The notes under the pieces were generated by a model, which saw nothing but the letters and a program-made list of their open reading frames with translations, was not told where the DNA came from and searched no databases. This document shows, piece after piece, positions 37,654 through 45,474 of a stretch of DNA of 48,168 bases. How positions within the stretch are numbered: position 1 is the stretch's first letter; each line of letters opens with the position of its first letter. Source of the DNA: Candidatus Minthousia equi (GTDB lineage: Bacteria > Bacteroidota > Bacteroidia > Bacteroidales > Bacteroidaceae); contig JAGHTY010000075.1 in assembly GCA_018065125.1 (NCBI GenBank), positions 1 through 48,168 on the forward strand. The letters are read 5' to 3'. The position numbers and the translations under genes are program-made.

Positions 37654-38985
37654 TTATTTAAATTGTTTTCCTTTCCAAACATCACCACTTCCGCAGAAGA
37701 TAATCCAGATGTAGTCATCATCATCTACGTAGGCAGTATATTCATCTGTAGTACCCATTACCTCTACAGGTAGCTTTGGATAGGTCTCAAATTTTTCGTT
37801 CTCCTGAGTTTTCCAGGTAAGTCCCCAGTCTCTTGACACATACAGTTTCTTCAAGTCATTTCCAAATGCCAGCAGATACTTGCCGTATGCCAATGCCACA
37901 AGGTTTTGCATGTTTGGCAGACGATACTCGGTGTTGGCAGATGTGTACATGTAGCTCCAGCTGTCGTTGCCACTTCTGTACCACACGTTACCAAATACGT
38001 TCAAGGTATTCTTTACGGTACCCAGGGTAATGGTGCGCTCAATATTGTTGTTGGTATTCAGTTTTCCTGTAAAGCTGTAGATAAAGTCGTTAGGAATAAA
38101 GTCTGGATATTCGGTAGTGTCCACATCCCAGTTGGTTCCATCGTTGCTGATCATGAACACGCCATCCAGTACACCAAAGATCTGGGTTGAGTTGCTGCCA
38201 AACAGCTGTGTCATGCTAGCACCGTTCTCTGTCCAGCTGATGCCATCCTCACTGGTAAGCAGCTTGCCGCCATCTGCCACATACAGCTTCTTCTGGAACA
38301 GGGTCATTGAAGTATAGTGTGCATCAGCGCTCAGTCCGTTAACATCTTGTGGGGCACTCCATTTGTTGGTACCCTTGTCGGCAGTGCAAACCTTCAGCGC
38401 ACCGCCATCCATGCCATAAACTGCTACCTTGTCGGTCATCACAATAGCACGTGGAGCAGTCATTGCAGCTCCGGCAAATGCCTCGCTCTGCTTAGCCCAT
38501 ACGGTAGAGTCTGCCTTTACCTTGCGCACACTCAGTTTTACAGAATAGTCGATGTGTTGTGCTCCGTTCATTGATACAGAACGAAAAAGCACAGGAGAGG
38601 TAAAGTCGATAGAATCAGTTATGGCACCCCATTCGTCGCCGCTGCCAACGATGGCGTTCTTTTTGTAATATACATGTCCGTCGCATCCTACGTTGCACAC
38701 CACGTGGGTAATGTCTGTGTTTACAGGCAATGAATCCGCGCAATAGATTTCGCGGGTAGTCTGGTTGATGATAAATTTGCACCTGGTGCCCGTGTAGGTC
38801 ACGGTATAAGTGCTGTCTATGCCAGCCTTGTTCTTGGTGGTGAACTTAGTTTCGATATTGTTTATGCTGAAAGATGTGATTGCGCACTCGTTGTAGTCAG
38901 AATAATCCACGTCCTTATCTTTGATACAAGATGTGGTGCACAGCAAAACCAGTGTGGCAATCAGTCCGTAAAAACTTCTTCTCAT
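37654..38985 (-). CDS. DUF6242-type lipoprotein
   Basis: Lipobox LLCTTSC; repeated Trp/Asp-box-like segments (YVSRDWGLTWKT). Confidence 0.75.
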   Translation of the reverse strand: MRRSFYGLIATLVLLCTTSCIKDKDVDYSDYNECAITSFSINNIETKFTTKNKAGIDSTYTVTYTGTRCKFIINQTTREIYCADSLPVNTDITHVVCNVGCDGHVYYKKNAIVGSGDEWGAITDSIDFTSPVLFRSVSMNGAQHIDYSVKLSVRKVKADSTVWAKQSEAFAGAAMTAPRAIVMTDKVAVYGMDGGALKVCTADKGTNKWSAPQDVNGLSADAHYTSMTLFQKKLYVADGGKLLTSEDGISWTENGASMTQLFGSNSTQIFGVLDGVFMISNDGTNWDVDTTEYPDFIPNDFIYSFTGKLNTNNNIERTITLGTVKNTLNVFGNVWYRSGNDSWSYMYTSANTEYRLPNMQNLVALAYGKYLLAFGNDLKKLYVSRDWGLTWKTQENEKFETYPKLPVEVMGTTDEYTAYVDDDDYIWIIFCGSGDVWKGKQFK

Positions 38986-39007
38986 CTATTATTTTATTTT
39001 GTTTCAA

Positions 39008-39035
39008 GGTGCAAAAATAATAAGAATATTGCACC
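39008..39035 (-). promoter_or_regulatory. Inverted repeat GGTGCAA-N14-TTGCACC spanning the TATTTTTG -7 box
   Basis: Perfect 7-bp arms flank CAAAAATA (39012-39019), upstream of the DUF6242 gene. Confidence 0.45.
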
Positions 39036-39120
39036 TACTCAAATCAGTTAATGAGAATTAGTGAAAATTATAGATAAAGACCGCCAAATTATCGGCATTT
39101 AAGGAAAAATTAGACAGATT

Positions 39121-40113
39121 TTAGATTCTTTTTGGAAACAATCGCAAAAAATGATGCCCAAACAGTTCAAATTCTTCCTGTACACAATCGTGCGGAAGCT
39201 GTGGTGCTGCTATGCCATTTTCACCAGCGTTTTCTGTTCCAATCTCTACCTGAATCTCATCCCAAAGGCCACTTTCCAGAAAGCTGTCTAATAGTTTTCT
39301 TCCACCTTCCACCATCAGGCTTTGTATGCCTTTCTGGTACAGTTCATCTAAAAGATGAGGGATTTCCTTATGGGTTTCTGCCACCACTTTTAGGGGATTG
39401 TTTCCTACCCATGCCCTAACGGTAAGGCTGGGGTTATCTAGGTAGGCAGTATTCTTGCCTACCAGAATCGCCTGGTATTCGCTGCGCTCCTTGTGAATCA
39501 GCATCTGCGTGTGAGGGGTAGAAACCTGCAGTGCGGCATCCTCTGGTTTCTCGCGTTTCAGTGCCATGCATCCATCTGCACTCTGAGCCCATTTCAGGAA
39601 CACGTAAGGGCGATGCTTGGCATGGAAGGTAAAGAAAGTGTGGTTCAGTTCCAGGCACTTTTTCTCAAGCACCCCCACTACCACTTCTATGCCAGCATCC
39701 TTCAGCTTCTGGATACCTCTTCCGCTCACTTTTGCAAAGGGATCCTTGCAACCTATCACGCAACGCTTGAACTGCAGCAATGCCAGCATGTCGGCACATG
39801 GAGGAGTCTTGCCAAAATGTGCACAGGGTTCCAGGCTGACGTATATCTCTGCTTCACGGCAATGGCTATAAACCCATTCCTGAATCTGCATCTCTGTGGC
39901 GCCTGCACCCAGTTCAGACAGGGCAGTTCTGCGCAATGACTTCACGGCATTTACCTCGGCATGTCCTTGTCCGCAGCACACATGATAGCCTTCGCCAATG
40001 ATGCGGCCTTGGTGCACGATTACTGCTCCCACCATGGGATTGGGCTGCGCATTTTTCTTTCCGTTCATTGCCAGCTGAATGCAGCGGCGCATGTATATTT
40101 CGTCGTTTGTCAT
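39121..40113 (-). CDS. ribD: Bifunctional riboflavin deaminase/reductase
   Basis: MRRCIQLAMNGKKNAQPNPMVGAVIV; GHAEVNAV; EPCAHFGKTPPCAD. Confidence 0.95.
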   Translation of the reverse strand: MTNDEIYMRRCIQLAMNGKKNAQPNPMVGAVIVHQGRIIGEGYHVCCGQGHAEVNAVKSLRRTALSELGAGATEMQIQEWVYSHCREAEIYVSLEPCAHFGKTPPCADMLALLQFKRCVIGCKDPFAKVSGRGIQKLKDAGIEVVVGVLEKKCLELNHTFFTFHAKHRPYVFLKWAQSADGCMALKREKPEDAALQVSTPHTQMLIHKERSEYQAILVGKNTAYLDNPSLTVRAWVGNNPLKVVAETHKEIPHLLDELYQKGIQSLMVEGGRKLLDSFLESGLWDEIQVEIGTENAGENGIAAPQLPHDCVQEEFELFGHHFLRLFPKRI

Positions 40114-40136
40114 TTCGCAGAGTCAGATTTTATCAT

Positions 40137-40144
40137 TACATTTG
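40137..40144 (+). promoter_or_regulatory. -7 box TACATTTG 4 nt upstream of prmC ATG
   Basis: TACATTTG-CAGC-ATG; TTTC at 40113-40116 as weak -33. Confidence 0.5.
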
Positions 40145-40148
40145 CAGC

Positions 40149-40988
40149 ATGATACTTACCTCTGTCATTCACGCTTTATCTGCCGTTTACCCACCTCACG
40201 AGGCTCGGGCAATGGCGCGTCGCGTGCTCGAGGAAGAACCCCTGTGCCTGTCACAGGCGCTGCTATTTACGGGCAAAGATAGTGATTTGTGCGAAAGCAA
40301 GCAACTGTTGCTGCGTAATATTTTAGAACGGCTGCTCAAAAAAGAACCCTTGCAGTATGTGCTGGGGCATGAATATTTCTGTGGATGGCAGTTCCGCGTG
40401 GCACCTGGCGTGCTGATTCCACGTCCCGAAACACAGGATTTGGTAGCGTGGATTCTGGCAGATATATCTACTTCTGAGAATGTGAAAATATTGGATGCCT
40501 GCACTGGCAGTGGCTGCATTGCCATTTCCCTGAAAAAGGCGTTGCCACTTTCCTGTGTGCAAGCTGTGGATTTAAGTGATGATGCCTTGTGCATTGCACG
40601 GCAGAATGCACAGCAGTTGCAGGCGGAAGTGTCGTTTTCAAAGCAAGATATACTGAAAACTGCTGTTACACAGTCAGATTGCTGGGATGTGTTGGTAAGT
40701 AATCCTCCCTATATTGCACAATCAGAAAGTGCTGATATGCAAGAACAAGTGCTTAACTGGGAACCCAGTATGGCCCTCTTTGTGCCTGATGATGACGCCT
40801 TGTGCTTTTACCGTGCTTTGGGGCTTTTGGGGCAGCAAGGACTCAAGCAGGGTGGCGCCATTTATCTGGAGATCAACAGTCGCTTTGGACAAGAAACCTG
40901 CCAGCTGCTGCAGCAACAGGGGTATCATAATGTAGAACTGCGCAACGACCGTTTTGGTCTTCCACGCATGGTAAAGGCTGTTAAATGA
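40149..40988 (+). CDS. prmC: Peptide chain release factor N5-glutamine methyltransferase
   Basis: ILDACTGSGCIAISL; VSNPPYI. Confidence 0.95.
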   Translation: MILTSVIHALSAVYPPHEARAMARRVLEEEPLCLSQALLFTGKDSDLCESKQLLLRNILERLLKKEPLQYVLGHEYFCGWQFRVAPGVLIPRPETQDLVAWILADISTSENVKILDACTGSGCIAISLKKALPLSCVQAVDLSDDALCIARQNAQQLQAEVSFSKQDILKTAVTQSDCWDVLVSNPPYIAQSESADMQEQVLNWEPSMALFVPDDDALCFYRALGLLGQQGLKQGGAIYLEINSRFGQETCQLLQQQGYHNVELRNDRFGLPRMVKAVK

Positions 40989-41458
40989 AGAAGGAAAAAA
41001 CCGAACAAGAACTATATGGCATTGCTACCTTGATGTGTGCTGGTTCCGAGCATTGTGCTTTCGATGTGCAACGCCGTTTGCTTCGGCACACCGAGAACCA
41101 GCAGGTCATTGCACGTATCATTGCTCGCTTGTATAAGGAATCCTATCTTGATGATGAGCGTTATGCTCGTGCCTTCATTCACGACAAGGTTCGTTTTGCA
41201 CGTTGGGGCACCCGTCGCATTGCCATGGAACTGCACCAGAAGGGCATTGATTCTCACATCTTCGAACCTCTTCTGCACGACATAAATCAAGAGGAATATT
41301 CCGATGCCCTGCAGAGTTTGCTGCGCACCAAGGCACGTACCATAAAGGCATCCTCTCCCTACGAACTTCGCATGAAACTCCTCCGCTTTGCTGCCTCGCG
41401 AGGTTACAACTTTGATGAAGCCAGTGAAGCGATAGATAGTTGCTGCGCAACGGTTTGA
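40985..41458 (+). CDS. recX: Regulatory protein RecX
   Basis: YLDDERYARAFIHDKVRFARWGTRRIAMELHQKGI. Confidence 0.9.
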   Translation: MKKEKTEQELYGIATLMCAGSEHCAFDVQRRLLRHTENQQVIARIIARLYKESYLDDERYARAFIHDKVRFARWGTRRIAMELHQKGIDSHIFEPLLHDINQEEYSDALQSLLRTKARTIKASSPYELRMKLLRFAASRGYNFDEASEAIDSCCATV

Positions 41459-41645
41459 AGCGCTTCGCGCAGTTTGAGTAGTTTGATGCCTTCGGCAGTT
41501 TGATGTTGCTTCGCAACGGTTTGAGTAGTTTGAATGGTTTGAATAGTTTGACTTCGCAGCGATGGCGATAGCGATAACTCAAAACCCTTAAACTTTTAAA
41601 CCCTTAAACTTTTAAACCCTTAAACTTTTAAACCTTTAAACTTTT
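41439..41645 (+). repeat. Composite spacer: four triloop minihairpins, GTTTGA 9-mers, GCGATGGCGATAGC block, TTTAAACY octads
   Basis: GTTGC-TGC-GCAAC 41439-41451; GCGC-TTC-GCGC 41460-41470; TGCC-TTC-GGCA 41487-41497; GTTGC-TTC-GCAAC 41505-41517. Confidence 0.8.
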
Positions 41646-41648
41646 TAT

Positions 41649-41677
41649 TATCTTTGCGCGCAGTAATTATCGATAAT
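41649..41677 (+). promoter_or_regulatory. pyrE promoter -7 box TATCTTTG plus palindrome ATTATCGATAAT in the leader
   Basis: TAnnTTTG 41649-41656; palindrome 41666-41677. Confidence 0.5.
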
Positions 41678-41685
41678 GTGTTTTT

Positions 41686-42318
41686 ATGAAGACTTTAGAA
41701 AAAATTTTTGCAGACAAACTGCTGAAGATTAAGGCTATCAAGTTGCAGCCAAACAATCCTTTTACATGGGCAAGTGGTTGGAAATCACCTTTCTATTGTG
41801 ATAACCGCAAGACTCTTTCTTACCCAGAGTTGCGTAATTTCGTGAAGATTGAAATCTCTCGCGTAATCCTTGAGAAGTTTGGTGATGTTGATGCCATTGC
41901 TGGTGTTGCTACAGGTGCTATCCCTCAGGGTGCGTTGGTGGCAGATGAATTGAACCTTCCATTTGTTTATGTTCGTTCAAAACCAAAGGATCATGGTTTG
42001 GAGAACCTGATTGAAGGCGAACTTCGTCCAGGCATGAAGGTAGTTGTCATCGAAGATTTGATTTCTACTGGTGGCAGCAGCTTGAAGGCTGTTGAGGCTA
42101 TTCGTCGCAACGGTTGCGATGTAATCGGTATGGTAGCATCTTATACCTATGGTTTCGACACTGCAGTCGAGGCATTCAAGGAAGCTAAGGTGCCATTGAT
42201 TACCCTTACCAACTACGAGGCAGTGCTCGAGGTAGCATTGAAGACTCAGTACATTGCCGAGGAAGATATCCCTGTATTGAACGAATGGCGTAAGGACCCA
42301 GCACACTGGGAGGGCTAA
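41686..42318 (+). CDS. pyrE: Orotate phosphoribosyltransferase
   Basis: VVIEDLISTGGSSLKAVEAIR PRPP motif. Confidence 0.96.
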   Translation: MKTLEKIFADKLLKIKAIKLQPNNPFTWASGWKSPFYCDNRKTLSYPELRNFVKIEISRVILEKFGDVDAIAGVATGAIPQGALVADELNLPFVYVRSKPKDHGLENLIEGELRPGMKVVVIEDLISTGGSSLKAVEAIRRNGCDVIGMVASYTYGFDTAVEAFKEAKVPLITLTNYEAVLEVALKTQYIAEEDIPVLNEWRKDPAHWEG

Positions 42319-42329
42319 TCCATCATACA

Positions 42330-42824
42330 ATGGCAAAATACGAAAGTAACGTTAAGCAGATACCCTATCCGCTGGAAGTGGTGTATGCTAAACTGTCGGA
42401 CCTTAACAATCTGGCAGTAGTGAAGGAGCGTGTTTCCGACCCAAACTTTGCCAATGCTGCACAGAGCATGGGTAATGGCCAGGTGTCGGCCGAGCAAATT
42501 CAGAAGTTGCAGGAAGTGTTGCAAGGCATGACCTTCGATCAGGATTCTGTTACCATTCACACTTCTGCAGTAGGAGATATCAGCCTACAGATAGTAGAGC
42601 GCGAGGAAAACCGCACCATCAAGATGGAAACGGTCAGCTCGCCTCTGCCTTTCACCATGTGGATTCAGTTGTTGCCTGTTTCTACCGGAGGTTGCAAGAT
42701 GCGCCTCACCATAAAGGCAGAACTAAACTTCTTCATCCGCAAGATGGTAGAAAGTAAACTGCAGGATGGCATAGAACAAGTTGCCGAGCTTCTTGCTCGT
42801 ATTCCATACGGGTATTCGTTATAG
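42330..42824 (+). CDS. SRPBCC/polyketide cyclase-like protein
   Basis: ESNVKQIPYPLEVVYAKLSDLNNL; position after pyrE. Confidence 0.7.
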   Translation: MAKYESNVKQIPYPLEVVYAKLSDLNNLAVVKERVSDPNFANAAQSMGNGQVSAEQIQKLQEVLQGMTFDQDSVTIHTSAVGDISLQIVEREENRTIKMETVSSPLPFTMWIQLLPVSTGGCKMRLTIKAELNFFIRKMVESKLQDGIEQVAELLARIPYGYSL

Positions 42825-42971
42825 TCGCCTTCGGCTTCAGTTTGATTGTCGCCTTCGGCTCCAGTTTGAAAAGTTTGATGGGTTTCAAACCACTCAAACC
42901 GTTCAAACCGTTCAAACCGTTGCGTAGCAACACTCAAACCGTTCAAACTGTTCAAACCGTTGCGTAGCAAC
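42825..42971 (+). repeat. Composite spacer: two 24-bp TCGCCTTCGGCTYCAGTTTGAWW units, inverted junction, two adjacent 40-bp repeats each ending GTTGCGTAGCAAC
   Basis: 42892-42931 and 42932-42971 differ by one base (C/T). Confidence 0.9.
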
Positions 42972-42989
42972 ATAAAAAAATAATAAATC

Positions 42990-44330
42990 GTGGCTTCAAA
43001 ACTTTGGGAGAAGAACGTGCAGATGACTGCCGAAATCGAGAAGTTCACCGTGGGACGTGACCGCGAGATGGACCTCTACCTTGCCAAGCACGATGTGCTG
43101 GGCTCAATGGCACATACTACCATGCTGGAGAGCATCGGACTGTTGCAGGCAGATGAACTGCAGCAGATTTTGCACGAACTCCGTAACATATATGCCGTGG
43201 CAGAAAGCGGCCAGTTTGTGATAGAAGAAGGAGTGGAGGATGTCCACTCACAGGTAGAACTCATGCTCACCCGCAAGTTGGGCGACATTGGCAAGAAGAT
43301 ACACAGCGGCCGCAGCCGTAACGACCAGGTGCTGCTTGACCTGAAGCTGTTTACCCGTACTCGCCTGCACGAGATTGCCGAGTGTGTAAACGATTTGTTC
43401 CAGGAACTCATCACCCAGAGCAACCGTTATAAAAACGTGCTGATGCCGGGTTACACCCACTTGCAGATTGCTATGCCAAGCAGTTTTGGACTTTGGTTTG
43501 GTGCCTATGCCGAGAGCTTGGCCGACGATATGCTCTTCTTGCAGGCAGCCTATAAGATGTGTAACCGTAACCCATTGGGTTCGGCAGCAGGCTATGGTTC
43601 TTCATTCCCACTAAACCGCACCATGACCACCCAGTTGCTGGGATTCGACAGCATGAACTACAATGTGGTGTATGCGCAGATGGGTCGTGGAAAGATGGAG
43701 CGCAACGTGGCATTTGCCCTGGCAACCATTGCCGGTACCGTGGCAAAGCTGGCATTCGATGCGTGCATGTTTAACAGTCAGAACTTTGCCTTTGTAAAGT
43801 TGCCTGCCGATTGCACCACCGGTTCAAGCATCATGCCTCACAAGAAGAACCCAGATGTGTTCGAGCTTACCCGTGCCAAGTGCAACAAGATACAGAGTCT
43901 TCCTCAGCAGGTAATGCTCATGATGAACAACCTGCCATCGGGCTATTTCCGCGATTTGCAAATCATCAAGGAAGTGTTCCTGCCAGCCTTCGATGAACTG
44001 GAGGACTGCCTGAAGATGACTGCCTATATCATCAACAAGATAGAGGTGAACCAGCACATCCTGGATGATCCAAAATACGATTTCATCTTCTCTGTAGAAG
44101 AGGTAAACCGCCTGGCAGCTGCCGGCATGCCTTTCCGCGATGCCTATAAGAAGGTGGGCCTTGATATCGAGGCTGGTAACTTCACGCCAAACAAGAACGT
44201 GAACCACACCCACGAAGGTAGCATCGGTAACCTCTGCAACGATCAGATTCAGGCCCTCATGCAGCAAAACATGGATGGTTTTAACTTCGAGAAAGTTGTT
44301 GAAGCAGAGAAGAGATTATTAAACGTTTAA
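42990..44330 (+). CDS. argH: Argininosuccinate lyase (probable GTG start)
   Basis: KLWEKN; HSGRSRNDQV; GSSIMPHKKNPDVFEL. Confidence 0.95.
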   Translation: MASKLWEKNVQMTAEIEKFTVGRDREMDLYLAKHDVLGSMAHTTMLESIGLLQADELQQILHELRNIYAVAESGQFVIEEGVEDVHSQVELMLTRKLGDIGKKIHSGRSRNDQVLLDLKLFTRTRLHEIAECVNDLFQELITQSNRYKNVLMPGYTHLQIAMPSSFGLWFGAYAESLADDMLFLQAAYKMCNRNPLGSAAGYGSSFPLNRTMTTQLLGFDSMNYNVVYAQMGRGKMERNVAFALATIAGTVAKLAFDACMFNSQNFAFVKLPADCTTGSSIMPHKKNPDVFELTRAKCNKIQSLPQQVMLMMNNLPSGYFRDLQIIKEVFLPAFDELEDCLKMTAYIINKIEVNQHILDDPKYDFIFSVEEVNRLAAAGMPFRDAYKKVGLDIEAGNFTPNKNVNHTHEGSIGNLCNDQIQALMQQNMDGFNFEKVVEAEKRLLNV

Positions 44331-44388
44331 AAGTTTAAAGGTTTAAAAGTTTAAAGGTTTAAAAGTTTAAAGGTTTTCGTAGCGAAGC
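44331..44388 (+). repeat. GTTTAAAAG/GTTTAAAGG array plus TTCG-TAG-CGAA minihairpin running to the next ATG
   Basis: Direct reading. Confidence 0.85.
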
Positions 44389-45363
44389 ATGGAATTTAAT
44401 TACTGTGGTCACAGCGGCCTGCTACTCCCAAAAATCTCATTGGGTTTGTGGCATAACTTTGGTAGCGTTGACAGTTACGAAACTGCCACTGCTATGATTT
44501 TGCGTGCCTTTGAGCGCGATGTAACACACTTCGACTTGGCAAACAACTACGGTCCAGAACCAGGTAGTGCCGAAAGAAACTTTGGCAAGATTCTGAAAGA
44601 GAACCTGGCTTCACACCGTGATGAAATGATTATCTCTTCCAAGGCTGGTCACGACATGTGGCCTGGTCCTTACGGCGATGGTTCTTCACGCAAGAACCTT
44701 ATGGCCAGCATCGACCAGAGCCTGAAGCGTACAGGCTTGGAATACTTCGATATTTTCTACAGTCACCGTTACGATGGCGTAACACCTGTAGAAGAAACCA
44801 TGCAGGCACTTATCGACATTGTTCGTCAGGGTAAGGCACTGTATGTTGGTATTTCAAAATACCCACCACTGCTGCAGCAAAAGTGCTACGACATCCTGAA
44901 GGAGGCACATGTGCCTTGCCTGATTAGTCAGTACAGCTACAACATGTTCAATCGTGCTCCCGAGGCCGAGAACATCCCATTGGCAGCACAGAACGGAAGC
45001 GGTTTCATCAGTTTCTCACCTTTGGCACAGGGATTGCTCACCAACCGTTACCTGAATGGCATCCCCGAGGGCAGTCGTGCAGCGCGTGCTACAGGTTTCC
45101 TGCAAACCGAAACCGTTACCCCAGCCCGTGTTGAGGCAGCACGCCAGTTGAACGAGTTGGCACAGCAGCGTGGTCAGAGTTTGGCACAGATGGCGTTGGC
45201 ATGGATTCTGCGCGATGAGCGTGTAACCAGTGTCATCATCGGTGCAAGCAGCGTTCAGCAGCTGGATAACAATCTCGATACCATCAACAACCTTTACTTC
45301 ACTGACCAGGAGCTGGCACGTATCGAGGAAATCCTGAAGGATCCAGAGCTGCAGCTGAAGTGA
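44389..45363 (+). CDS. Aldo/keto reductase (YghZ-like)
   Basis: HFDLANNYGPEPGSAERNFG; DIFYSHRYD; VTSVIIGASSVQQLDNNL. Confidence 0.92.
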   Translation: MEFNYCGHSGLLLPKISLGLWHNFGSVDSYETATAMILRAFERDVTHFDLANNYGPEPGSAERNFGKILKENLASHRDEMIISSKAGHDMWPGPYGDGSSRKNLMASIDQSLKRTGLEYFDIFYSHRYDGVTPVEETMQALIDIVRQGKALYVGISKYPPLLQQKCYDILKEAHVPCLISQYSYNMFNRAPEAENIPLAAQNGSGFISFSPLAQGLLTNRYLNGIPEGSRAARATGFLQTETVTPARVEAARQLNELAQQRGQSLAQMALAWILRDERVTSVIIGASSVQQLDNNLDTINNLYFTDQELARIEEILKDPELQLK

Positions 45364-45403
45364 GTTGTGAGTTTTGAGTTGTGAGTTTTGAGTTATGAGT
45401 TTT
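45362..45403 (+). repeat. 7-bp array: GAGTTGT GAGTTTT GAGTTGT GAGTTTT GAGTTAT GAGTTTT
   Basis: Six perfectly phased heptads, first overlaps the stop codon. Confidence 0.92.
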
Positions 45404-45474
45404 CGTTTTCGTAGCAAAGCGTATCGTTATCGTTTAAAAGTTTAAAGGTTTAAAAGTTTAAAAGTTTAAAAGAA

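Noticed and set aside
42892-42971. Possible CRISPR-like array in the argH spacer
   Set aside because: Units are directly adjacent without unique spacers and no cas genes are present.
42665-43048. 127-aa minus-strand ORF with RFERFERFEWFE repeats
   Set aside because: Translation of the 9-mer TTCAAACCG array; periodicity of 3 codons explains the open frame.
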